Assembly (NCBI RefSeq): GCF_021917145.1
Contig: NC_061078.1
Location: forward strand, 5,797,386-5,861,385
From: Hypomesus transpacificus
Lineage: Eukaryota; Chordata; Actinopteri; Osmeriformes; Osmeridae
Length of the DNA: 64,000 nt
Direction of reading: 5' to 3'
Position numbers and translations under genes: made by a program. Below, piece by piece: positions 26,401 to 38,300 of the stretch (its first letter is position 1; the number at the start of each line of letters is the position of its first letter). The notes below the pieces were generated by a model that saw only the letters and a list, made by a program, of their open reading frames with translations, made no database searches and was not told where the DNA came from.

Positions 26401-29400
26401 CCTCTGAGCCTATGAATGACCCAGATTGCCTATATCTGTGTTAAAGGGAGAACTGTTTAGGCTACTCTGCTTATTGGAGCAAGACAAAACCTAACATGCT
26501 GAAGCAGTACAATCTCACAAGCAACTGACACAACTACAATTACAACATATATATTTTTCTAAACCACAAAGACAGCATCACAACTTTAATATCCAACTGC
26601 GTTTGTGTGAATTTGGATTACTATGTAAGATGGTGAATGAATGTTTCTAAATAAATATTAATAATACTCTTGCGTAGGAGACAGATGAGTGGTACAGAGT
26701 ATCACTGGATTTGAGTCATGTATTTGACTGGTGTTGTAGCACATGGTTTACAGACTGACACTGAGGGAAAGTTTTCTATTTTAATAATATGTCAGAAGAC
26801 AGTCAGAATGTGTAAAAGTACAGCTTTATAGTCTGCCGTTTATACAAGGGTAGTTGGTTAGCTTCACCCACAGGGGGAGCCCTTGAGCTACAACAGATCT
26901 CCCTCTACGGATCCACACCAGGTGCTCCGAAGCTCTCTTCTTACTTCACACACGCACACGCACGAACGCACACACACACGCACACGCACACACATACACA
27001 GAGTAAAACAGCTCTTCCCTATCCAAAAAGATAAAAAGCAGCGACAGACAGCTCAAACAGTAGCTGCCCCGGCAAACAGCCAAATATACGCCCCATCAGC
27101 CAACAACCAGCTTTCTCCTTTCCAAAACACCACAGAGGCCGTACGTGAATCATAAAGACAGATGGAGGCAGTTACGTTCCTCAACAGACCTCCCAATACT
27201 AACAAGAGACCTCTAACAGTTTGCTGGATGGTTAGATATCTCAGTTTCTTTAACTTTAATGCATGAGATCTCTGGTTTTCCCTCCATACTCAAGCCCCCA
27301 TTGACCAGCAGAAAACGTATAACACTAACAGACATAACAGCGATAAATCGACCATAACGCCCCCTTCCTTACCTTCAAGGATGTAGGTGCATTCCTTGTT
27401 TGCGGGGTAGGTGCCAGGATAGTTGGGAGAGGTGAAAACTCCCCCATTGATGTTGCGGACCCAGGTACCGCAGTCATTAGGACTCTGAGGGGGGCCCTCA
27501 TCACTCAGAGACTCTGCAAACAGAATGAGTGATTGGATGGATGAAGGGATGAATGCATGAAATAATGAAAGGATTAATAAATAATCCTTTCTCAAACCTC
27601 TTTGAAAATAAGATGCATACATATAATGCCATACATACAAGGACTGCTTATAGACACAGATCATCCTGAATAATCTATTTTTAAAGGATTCTCTGGACCA
27701 GAAGTGGGGTTTAATCTGTGTCCTGGCATCCATCCACAATATTTATTTAGTGATACATATGCAGTTATTCAAAAGGTATAACACTTAAAACAGTATCAAC
27801 CATTATCAGATATAGTTTAATCTTAGTAGTACAAGGTGAGGAGGTACCTTTAGTTCTCTGTGCCAGAGCAAATCCCTCTTCTACCAGAATTAAAAGTATC
27901 CAGGCTGTAGAGGATAAACAGCATGAATCAGTTAGCTTGTGTTTACAAATGCATTTTCTTATATCAAAGGACCAGGCATAGTACCAGTCGGTAGTAACCT
28001 ATACATCAAAGAAACAGGTCCAATGGTATAGCAGAAGGGATCTTGTGAGAGGCAGTAAACATACATGAACGTAAACGCACGCACGCACACACATACTCCA
28101 CACCATCTTCCACTCATGGTAATCAGGACCCAAACCAACCCAGTCAATACATTATAACCTTTCTCTTTCACGTCTATAAATAGGGACAGCCTTGTGTGTT
28201 TCTGCAACCTACAGCGGAATAAAAGGAAACTAGATAGATTTATACCGTTATACATTTGCTGAGATGGTTTCAGATGGGATGCTATTAATACCATTTCCAC
28301 AAGACTGAACTGAGTGGAGTTGAGCTGGCCTGATTTCTCAACCACCACAGCAGGACTGGAGCAGCAGAAGGGACTCTGAAGAGAACGTGTGAAGAACAGA
28401 TCTGCACCCGCGCCGCGTGGCTTACGTCAGCAGCAGAGGCCAAACGTCTCGCAAAGAGATCTACATCAACGCATCAGACTAGTACACAGCTATCCGATCA
28501 CCTTACGACTGCGTTCGCCCGATGAGCTAAAGCCCAGGCAACCACCTGTAGACGAGACGGGCCTTAGAGGGGTTGGGATGAAAGCAATCAGGTACGGGCA
28601 ACAGACGCAACAGGGCTGGTATTGTACTGAGCATGACCAAATCAGTTCTAACACCAGCCATACTACCCCTGTGCATGTTTTAGACCACAACGCTGTCTTC
28701 AGCTGATAAGCTGATGTAGGTTTATCCCTACTGGCTCCATAATAGGCTGGCTTGCTGCTATCGCATTAGAGAGGGAGTGTGGGGATGACAGATTGCATAA
28801 TGAAACACAGGGAGACTGCAGACGTCCAGGGGAGCAGAGGGGGAATCAGGGAGTGCATTTAGCACTTCTCCCGGGAATCACACGCACCCATGCGTGCACA
28901 AACGCACACAGAAACGTACACACACACACCGATATGCACCCCATGCCCCAAATGAGGAAACGCTGAAGATAAGCCCACACATACGACAGCAAGTACACAC
29001 GTCTGCACACACTCGCTTTCCCAAACGCACCCGCACACACACGCACACACACACGCACGCACACACACACAGACACAGACACAACTAGTTGCCAAGACAC
29101 ATCGACTCTCAGCCAATCCATCTCCATTAATCATGGAATAGGGTTTGAAGGTGGGGGAGCACATATAAACCATGATAGACACCTTTGAAGATCCTTTCCT
29201 CTCACTGTGGACAGCACAGCACAGTACACAAGTCGCACTGAATGGAGATTAATTGCATCTTGTTACTTGTCAATGTATGGGTTCCAAGGTTAGTTGAAGA
29301 AGGTTGTAAAGGCTGCATACAGTAGATGTTGCTTTCTGGGTTGTTTCCGAAGAAGAATATGACTCACAGGACATGCCTCACACAAGGTGCTATGCTATGT

Positions 29401-30287
29401 ATAATACATCTCAATATGAGGTTTCTATGAATTCCACATGAGAATGTTTGAAAGGCTGTCCTCACTGTTGCTTTTAAATAACGCATGCTGGACACGAGAA
29501 GGATTGAACAGCGTTCAGTTGTAGGTTTGCTTTCGACCATGTTTTCCTCACATTGCATGACTACTTTGGGCTCCACAGTGACTGAGCCGTTTCAATCGGT
29601 TGGTGCAGTCATGGGTTGTGTAGACGACATAAATTAGGGTAGACCACTACATATTGGCGTTTCCCGATCGGTCACAAGGGGGCAAAGACGTAAAACAGTC
29701 AGAGATTTAAAACAGATTGTGGCGGCTTAAAAGGAGCCGCAAAATCACTGGTGTGGCTTGTGCCCCAGATGTGGTGCGAATCAGCGGGAGCTGTCACTTC
29801 AGCACCTTGAGTTCGACCGTTGATCTGCTGAAGCGCAGTGAAGTTCACAGGCGAAAAGAGCAAAAAAAAGAAGCGAAGTTTGAGCACTACATACGTAATG
29901 TTAATCGCAGATGCTATTGTTATTATTATTAATATGCTATTATTTTATCAGACCTATTAACATCTTCAGAAGCAGTTTTGTTTTCCGAATATTTCGGAAT
30001 ATTTCGAGTCTGGAGACGGTTGGATTTGGACATGAATCTTAAACCTGTAGACTATGGTGAAATTATGGAATTCTGGTGTTCCTTAAATCACATTAAAACA
30101 GCTTCGTGGCTACTAAACAAAACACAATTCTCAACTGAAAAAAACGCACGAAAAAAACAACCACCACATACAAGAATAGATGCTGTAATGCCACCGTAGT
30201 CAAGTTTAAGAATCAATTTATAATCTCTAACACACAGAACCTATCCAACTCCCGTTAGCTCTACCACATTAACTCACCCGTGTGCAT
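20477..30287 (-). CDS. neto2: Neuropilin and tolloid-like protein 2 (10 coding exons)
   Basis: Single-pass auxiliary subunit of kainate receptors; in mammals it also binds the KCC2 transporter. Exons in transcript order: 30287-30278, 27904-27848, 27513-27373, 26116-25868, 25334-25287, 25123-24996, 24138-23910, 21610-21497, 21273-21143, 21049-20477. They total 1680 nt (559 aa); human is 525. The first exon supplies only 10 coding bases (MHT plus one base) before a strong GTGAGT donor. Together with exon 2 it makes a signal peptide, about residues 1-18. CUB1 runs from Cys37 to about 150, CUB2 from Cys170 to about 285, and an LDLa module from Cys290 to 325. One membrane helix lies at about 343-361, followed by a roughly 195-residue cytoplasmic tail with [13 protein letters not shown]. 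The tail carries a Gly-rich insertion near its end and finishes SMSMDF. Introns 27905-30277, 26117-27372, 24139-24995 and 21611-23909 contain CA/GT arrays but no other gene. Confidence 0.95.
21908..22132. repeat. Tandem duplication containing GT arrays in NETO2 intron
   Basis: The phrase CTGGCTGTTAGGATGCG or a variant, followed by GT-rich sequence and GTTTGCCTCCAGACT, recurs at about 21920, 22027 and 22110. This gives a unit of about 85-105 bp with two to three copies. It is a compound minisatellite and microsatellite in the intron between CUB2 and LDLa. Confidence 0.7.
25619..25895 (-). repeat. Tandem repeat copying the NETO2 CUB1 exon end and donor
   Basis: The plus-strand phrase CTGCTATAAATGTGTAT at 25868 is the end of the CUB1 exon. 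Worn copies start at 25809, 25741 and 25683, with a fainter one at 25624, spaced 58-68 bases apart. The copy at 25683 keeps a minus-strand AGCAG|GTAATA donor-like junction closely matching the real AGCAG|GTACCA. Confidence 0.65.
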
Positions 30288-30353
30288 CTCCTCTCCTGGG
30301 TTTGGCGGTACCAAGTAGGCTGCGTCTCCTGAAGCTTCTCTGCAAAACACACT

Positions 30354-30437
30354 TTATCTTTCCATGTTACGGATCCAGGAAGGCAACGATATGCTCTTCA
30401 CAAAAACACAACTTTTCTCCGATGTTCTTAATCCCAT
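30354..30437 (-). other. Possible upstream open reading frame of NETO2
   Basis: On the minus strand an ATG at 30437 opens a 27-codon frame. It contains a second in-frame ATG at 30365 and stops at TAA 30354-30356, 66 bases before the NETO2 ATG. It is a uORF only if transcription starts to its right. The region 30288-30640 is the likely 5' UTR and promoter. Confidence 0.35.
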
Positions 30438-30640
30438 CGCCTATAGGCCTATAAGAAAACTATCCTGCGCGTCTTTCCCTCCGCGTAAAACGATTTCTTC
30501 AACCACTCCCGATAGTATAGAAGAGCCGCCGTTAATTCCACTTAAACGAATGAGACATATTTCCACGAGGTTTCAGACTCTAATGCCAGCCCGTCCAGTT
30601 TTACCACAAGCGTGCATTTGGCAAGAGACTGTTTGGCGAT

Positions 30641-31280
30641 AAAAAGAGCGGAGAAGAGGGAGAGCGGAGACGAGGAGGCGGTCTATCCGCGGTTCAACTG
30701 AAGTAATGGCACTAAACGAGGCTCATTTAAGCCGTGGGCGCTGTTTGCTTGAATGAGCAGCTTGTACGCATGTACCTCAGCGCCGAGTGTAAAATCCCTG
30801 GCGTTCATCACGCTCTCTCTTTCCCTCTAGTTGTGCCGAGGTTTAACGCTGACAATAAAGGGCAGATGCGCGCCATGCCGCAAAAAAGCATTGTGTACCA
30901 TTGTCTTTACGCACTTAAATCCTAATTAGGTTATATGTGGAAATGAACACAAGGAGAGAGATAGAGATATCTTCCTGGAAGATATAAGCAGGCCAGTCCC
31001 TGCTCATTAGGCATGGCCCAGGGGCTATCCCTGTTGAAGATCACGCACAGGAGCCCAGGATCATACATAGTAACACATTCATCAGGCGCTCTGCTGTATG
31101 GCAGCGGAATTCATTACCGAGGGCACCATGGATTCCAGATTACACGCCATGAATTTCGCTGCAAGAGTTCACAAGAGCTCCGAACCATCTGCTCCAGCTT
31201 CTGCAATATCTCCGTGGGAGGATTTCAGTCTTTCATACAACATGAACAGGATCACTGAGATTCTTCTGATTTGGAATAAA
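30641..31280. other. Intergenic interval upstream of NETO2
   Basis: No exon, RNA gene or clear transposon is recognised. The short open frames at 30734-30925 and 31013-31346 lack protein-family features. Confidence 0.3.
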
Positions 31281-32504
31281 GTGATAAGACTTTTATTTTA
31301 TTTCAGCATAAATTATTTTAATTTGCAACCCCAACACAGTTGTTAATCAACACAAATGAACACTTCATAAATTCAACATTGTAAACCGAATTAACAGACT
31401 CCAAAATGCAATAAATTAGACATGTAGGCTGAAGATCATTAGTACAAAATTGCAAACCACAAGAACATGGCTGAAGGTGGGACAGCGGTATTCCAACACA
31501 CTCTGTCCATTAGTCTGAAATGGAAACATGCGAAAGCCTTGGCTTCAGATTAGTCATGGGTTATGCCTCCTACTCCTGGATAAAGGTCAAATAAAAGTCA
31601 GAACCCCAGTAATGCTTGAGTTAGCCTTGTTGACTCCTAATAGTTTTGTTGTTGTACACACATAGACCATTTGGTTCTCCAAAATGCAGCAAGTGGAATA
31701 TGACTATGAGCAGAGACAGTGTTTGCCCGAGGCCTAGCTAGGAGGGTCAAGATGGAGAGGGCAGCAGTAGCAGCCTGTAACACGGTCCTGTCAGGGGTGG
31801 GGACAGGCAACGGGGACGAAGGGATTCAAGGTTAAAAAGGTTAAGACAGGAAAGGAGCACATTCCAGTGATATGAGTAGGGCGGACAGGAAGTTAGGGTT
31901 GAGAGGAAGGTCAGCGGAATTTCAAGTAACATCACATATACAGTAGCAATGCAAACACACCAACAGATGAACAATCAAACAAAAACTAAACGTCGCAGAA
32001 TCTCACTGATCTGAATTTTGACATTTGGTCGAGACATTTCAGAAATGTGGCTAAATATTGGAGTAGCATCTCTCTGTGTCCATGTGCCACCCACTCCTAA
32101 ACTGAGCTGCAGTGGAACACAAGAAAACATCCTCCGCTCCAGTCAGAGCAATCCAACTCCATGGTCCAGTTTGATGACTACATTTTGGCATTTGGAATAC
32201 ATGAGGGTGAAGAAATAACAATATAAACATTCCGTTTTCAACTCAGACAACACAATAAGCCCTGAAGCAGACCAGCCAACTGATGGTCCAAGAAAGAAAA
32301 CATTGAACCTTTTTCCACGCCTACTAATCCACACAATGATGACTTGTCTGGGGGCATGAGCACATGTGCAAGAAGTGTATAGAAGTGGGTGTGGCTTATG
32401 TGGTATGTGTGTGATGGATGTGTATTGTGGGTGCGTATGTGATGTGTGTGTGTGTGTTCATGCGTTTCACTTCTCCCACAGTGCCTGTCTGGGCGACAGC
32501 TCCT
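31281..32504 (-). other. Probable 3' UTR of ITFG1
   Basis: The region follows the ITFG1 stop codon at 32505-32507. Overlapping minus-strand AATAAA signals at 31292-31297 and 31297-31302 are the best candidate end. It has no repeats and no coding potential. The boundary is inferred. Confidence 0.4.
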
Positions 32505-32708
32505 TCACATGGCGTCAAAATGAAAGCGGTGCGCTTCCTGTCTCTTCTCCCGGTCATCCGCTTTCTGCAACACAGTGGGAGAGGGGGGGGCACAAGATCG
32601 AAGGTCACAACAATCACCTGATAAACCACTGTTATCAGTCTGACCTTTCAAATGGTGATACACAGGGTCTGACCTTGACATGTCTGCACTGTACTCAAGG
32701 ACCAGCAC

Positions 32709-32759
<51 letters not shown>

Positions 32760-35254
32760 AGGAGTGACACTGTACACTCTGTATCTATGAATATGTGGGC
32801 AACAGTTCAAATGTGAGTGTGCTTGGCTGCGTGCGAGAAGAATCCTTATCGGTACCGTAACAATGTTCAAAATCCTATTGTTGAGCACTAAGGAACAGGC
32901 TGTCTGTGGCTTGTTTTACGGAGATAATTCAAGAGTATATTTTTAGGTTTTGCTCCTTTATGTCTCCCCCGGCAACAGGACACAAAGGCTCAACATAAGG
33001 AGGATGAAAAGAGAGGAACTTCAAACAGGACGGAGATGAAGCTGTCAGATTTGCGGCAGGATCACTCCTTCTAGAACAGTCCAGGGCTAAACACACATCT
33101 GATCTGACCAGAGCGATATCACCGTTTTTCAGATGTTTCCGATGTTTTAAAGATGACTAGGTTTGAGAATGACTCTTAGAACTGTTGTTTTGGATCGAGT
33201 TTGAATCCGTTATGAATATAAATAAGATGTCCTGACATTTTCGGAAGGTATTTTCTAAATTCATAGGAGGATTCTGAGACAAGACTATCAACCAGTACAG
33301 GACACAAGACTCTCTCTACAGAAACTAAAACACCTGACTCTCATCTTGAACCTCACGTCTGGGACTTGCATAAGACGTGCACACTTAGATAAACTAATGT
33401 TGTTATTGAGTGCAGAGGAAACAGATGGAAACATTCTCCCTCTCCCTATTAAAAGACTTGGCTAGTGATCCTGTCAATATTCGAGCTCTGGTCTCCTAAT
33501 TGCATGTTGAGGGAATAGAAGCTGGTCTCCGTTCTGAGACCTACACCACCACTACGACAGCCACTGATTGGTCTGAAGCTCAATCCTGTAATGAGGTGGT
33601 CAAGGGATGAACAGGAGAGAGATGAGACGGAGTCAAAGTGTGTGTGTGTGTGTGTATGCATTTCAATGGTGTGGGCATGTGTGCGAGATTGAGAGGTGTA
33701 GGAAATAATCTTCTGCCGACTGAATGTCAAGCGGTTGTAAGTGGATTACTTGACCCATTTTAAAAGGCATAAGTGTCAATTTTCAACGATATTCCACAAT
33801 TGTCTTTCGTGACGGCTGGGCACAGAGTGTTCTCAGCCAGACTGAGACTGAATCCCCACCTGCATCTTTTATCTTCACAAAACGTGAACGGTGTTTTAAC
33901 TCCATGAAATGTGTTTTTTTTGACTCGTTGAAATGTGAAGTGTGTTTTAACCAGGTGAAGCGCTCCATTCAGTTTCCATCTGAGCCTGTGCTGAGCACAC
34001 CCATGTCTGCTGCTTGAGATAACACTCCTCCATCTCTCCCCATCTTTCCCTCTCTGTCTCTCCCCTCGCCTCCCTCTCCCCATCACCCATCTCTGCCTCT
34101 CCCTTCCTCGCTTCTCCTCCTCCTCTCTCTCTCTCCTCCATCTTCTACCTCACTGTACCTTCTTCCTGCCCCCCCCTCTCTTTCTCTGTCTCCTCCCCCT
34201 CTCTTTCTCTGTCTCCCCCCCCTCTCTTTCTCTGCCCCCCCCCCCCTCCCCCCCGCCCCTCTCTGCCCTCTGCATGACATTGATGCTGGTGGAACAAACA
34301 GCAGAAGGCCAGGTTAAATATCACCTGCCAAATGTCAGTCAGCCGTCAGTCCCATGCTGACCTATGGCAGAGCTCGTCTGTCTGGCCGCCGCGATGTCTG
34401 CTTGTCTGTATGCTTGTCTGTCTGCTTGTCTGTCTGCTTGTCTGTCTGCTTGTCTGTCTGCTTGTCTGTCTGGCCGCCGCGCTGTCTGCTTGTGGAGCAG
34501 GGGGCTGTGTGGAGCGGGGGCTGTGTGGAGCAGTGGCTGTGTGGAGCGAGGGGCTGTGTGGAGCGGAGGCTGTGTGGAGCAGGGGGCTGTGTGGAGCGGG
34601 GGCTGTGTGGAGCAGGGGCTGTGTGGAGCGAGGGGCTGTGTGGAGCGGAGGCTGTGTGGAGCAGGGGGCTGTGTGGAGCGGGGGCTGTGTGGAGCAGGGG
34701 GCTGTGTGGAGCGGGGGCTGTGTGGAGCAGGGGCTGTGTGGAGCAGGGGGCTGTGTGGAGCAGGGGCAGTGTGGAGCAGGGGCTGTGTGGAGCAGGGGGC
34801 TGTGTGGAGCAGGGGGCTGTGTGGAGCAGGGGGCTGTGTGGAGCAGGGGCTGTGTGGAGCAGGGGGCTGTGTGGAGCGGAGGCTGTGTGGAGCGGGGGCT
34901 GTGTGGAGCAGGGGCTGTGTGGAGCAGGGGGCTGTGTGGAGCGGAGGCTGTGTGGAGCCTGGGCGGCTCGGACAGCTACCGTGTGTGTGTGTGCCTTGGT
35001 CAGTGGGCACAGCCCAGATCCGATGGCACTGGGCGGTTGATTAGTTGCTATAAGACTGGGCATGCTGAATTCACCCATCCAGTCACTATGGCAGTATCTC
35101 TTTTTCTCTTTCACTCTTCTCCATATCTCTCTCTCCCTCTCTCCCTCTCTGCCTCTCTCCCTCTCTCCCTCTCTCTCTCCCTCCCTCCCTCCCTCCCTCC
35201 CTCCCTCCCTCCCTCCCTCCCTCCCTCCCTCCCTCCCTCCCTCCCTCCCTCCCC

Positions 35255-35309
<55 letters not shown>

Positions 35310-38300
35310 CCCCCCCCCACAGAGGGTGTATAGTCCCCAGAGGGCATATTCACATGGATAATGAACAACAGATTTGCCATGCTGAAAGGACAGAACAAAG
35401 CAATTACAGCAGACCGTCAGCCCAGGTTGTGGCCCTCTGCTGTCTATGTGTGTGTGAGGTGTGTGTGTACGTGTGTGTAGGTGACAGAGAGAAAGCGATG
35501 AGAGAGAGAGACAGAGAATGTACGCATCTATGTCGCTGTGTGTGTGTCGCTGTGTGTGTGTGTGTGTGTCAACCTCTGAGTCTCACCAGGGAGCTAGAGG
35601 ACTCGAGGACAGGGACACTGGGCTCCATCTGCTGCTGGTTCTGACCCATCTGCTGCTCTCCCTGGGACAAGCATCCCCCCACCAGGGGGCTGATGGTGTC
35701 AGTCCCAGCCCACCAGCCCAGCAGCCCACTGGGCCCTGGACCGGAACCAGGGCCCTGGGGAGGGAGAGGGGGCCAGGCCCTGCCCATCTCCATCAGTCTC
35801 TACAAGCCTTCACAGAGCCTGACGCTGGGGGAGGGGGGAGGGGGCTGCTTGTTTAGACACGGCACTGCTGCTGACACGCCAGTGGTGTCGCGTCCAATCA
35901 GGATTGAGATTGTCAATCAGTATGTACACACATACACACACACACACACCCGGTTATTACAGGTTCCATCCACAGATCAATCAATGTGCCGTCACAGTGA
36001 TGAGGACTAGGCTGGATTCCCCCAACATGCAATTAGGAGACAGGCTCCAAGACCTCCACAGCTCTGCATATCGACAGGATCACCAGCCAAGCCTTTTAAT
36101 AGGGAGAGGGACGTCACTCTGTTCCCAGCGCGTCTGTCTGTCTGATCCACGCTCAATACCAAGGAGCAGAACGCATGGAAGACGGGGGTTAAACTGAAAA
36201 ATGGAGGTGAAGAAAAAAAAACACCAAATGGATGGATGTTGATGCAGCACGGGTTGCTTACCTTCTCTTTCCAGTGGAGGATTCCGATGATGACGAGGAT
36301 GAAGACACACACCCCGATGAGAGCGATGGCCGTGAGCAGGACGATGTTGCTGGGGGTGAGGTACAGCTTGGCACTCCAGCTGTAAGGGCACCAGAGAGGG
36401 TGGGGGGGGTTACGTTAGTGTATTGGGAACACATTTGACCTCCTGAAACTCCTTAACTGACGGGATATTGACTAAACATGACAAATATTTGGACAATGTA
36501 GGTAGAAGAACGTCAGAACGAAAGGTGAATACTTTTTTACGCCACTCATCGAGCATGATGAAATACCGCAACATTTTCGATTCAGGATCTTTAAGTGCTG
36601 TAGCTACAAAAGCAGACACAAATTTGTTTGAGAGAGGCCTTCATTTGAGCAGGTTTTTGCCAGAGTTGGTAAACACATTAAATATTAATGGTGAGCACCA
36701 GCATCGGCACAGTTGACAGAGTGGCAGCGATAACATGCTGACCTGGGCATCTGCCACACAGTGACACGGTAGACACCTTCTCCAGCTTAGCATCCCTTAC
36801 ATTCACCGTGCTTTAGGAATGTGCTAGAAACCATCGATGGAAAACGTGTGGCAATTTACACAGTTATAGCAAAGGGATTTGCATTGGTTTTTGCCTTCCT
36901 TTATGCTTTACTGCAGTAGATAATTTGTATGTGTGTGTTCATATGTGTTTGTGTGTGTGTGTATGTGCGCGTGTTAGCTGGCCATACGGATGGAGACACT
37001 CCTCCATCTGCCAGCCCTCCTGAGGGGGGGCTACATGTGAATCACACACAACACCATGGAAACCACATGGAGATCATTCTAGAAGGAGCTGAGGAACACA
37101 CTGACAGGGTCTGCCTCTCCTTGTCGCTGCTCTAACGTGCTGTTCTATTGATCTGCTATAGCAGAACTGTAAACGATCACCTGCGCGTCCCAGTCTTAGC
37201 CCGCAGCGTTTTAAAATCATTTGAATGTGTCTATGCGTGTGTGTGTGCGCCAGGTCAATTGGGTCATTGTGTATACAACCATATGTCTGTCTGTGTGTGT
37301 GTGTGTGGGTGTGTGTGCGTGGTGTCAGCGGGTCAGTGTGTATGTCACTGTGTCACCATGTGCGTGCGTGCGTGAGCACGTACCTGCGGGGTTCATTGTG
37401 TGGGTACGGGATGACGATGAGCTGAGAGTTGGGGATGATGGCAGTCCACTCCTGCTTCCTCACGTCCTACAGAGACGCGCCGAGAGAGGGAAGAGGGACA
37501 TCAAGAGGTACCAGTGTCAGTACAAGGTGACTGGGGCTGGGGAGCGGAGAGGGAGGAAGAACATGCTGCACAAGCCAGGGGAGAGAGACAGGGACAGCAA
37601 CACACGAGGCCAGGCCCCAGGTCTGAACCTCTCTCCAGGGAGACGCATCCCTTCTCCTCAGGGCTGTCAGTCCAAGGCTCACACAGCTCCCAGACCTCAC
37701 GGGAAGCCTTCCAGCTTTCCTAAGCCTCCCCGGATCAATTACAAAGGTAATTTTCTCCTCCTCAAGTTGTTTCTGGGCGGCAATTAGCACCAAACGCAAG
37801 AATTCATCTTTCCGAGCTAGGGAGTCCTTTCGGGACTGACAAGCTAATTTCCGACAAACCATCTATCATTTGACAACATTTAGAAGAAGAAGACGACACA
37901 CCCAGAAGAATCAGCGCATGCACGCACACACACACTTTACTTAGTATTTTCCTGGGGCAGAGGAGCAGTCTAACGAGCTCCAGCGGTCGAGGCGGGCTCT
38001 GTTTGGTGGAGGAGCTATTTTAAGGGATGTGTTTAAGACAGGAGGCAGCCGGCTGTGGTAGACAAATGAGCAGTAATAAGGAGACCACCACACCTTCTAG
38101 TGCGACTGGCTCGCTCACGCAATGTTCGGTCTAGCCCCACCCGATTCGCTGAGAGGGTTTGCCTGGTGTGTGTGTGTGTGTATGTATGCGTGTGTTGTGC
38201 GTCTGTGCATATGGAACCTATAGGCACTGAGAACTGTCAGGTATCCCAGGAGGGGAATGAAATGTGAGATGTCGAACATTCCACTGTTACTGATACGGTA

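Noticed and set aside
30434..30437. NETO2 translation starting at the ATG at 30437
   Set aside because: That frame stops at 30354-30356 before any good donor. The ATG at 30287 has a strong GTGAGT donor and gives the correct phase into the signal-peptide exon.
34491..34960. Array resembling a CRISPR at first sight
   Set aside because: There are no distinct spacers, units are contiguous 16-17 bases, and the host is a vertebrate.
34332..35333. Open frames of 223-333 codons on both strands
   Set aside because: They are generated by the GAGCAGGGGGCTGTGTG minisatellite and the CT/CA arrays. The protein is pure repeat and appears in several frames at once.
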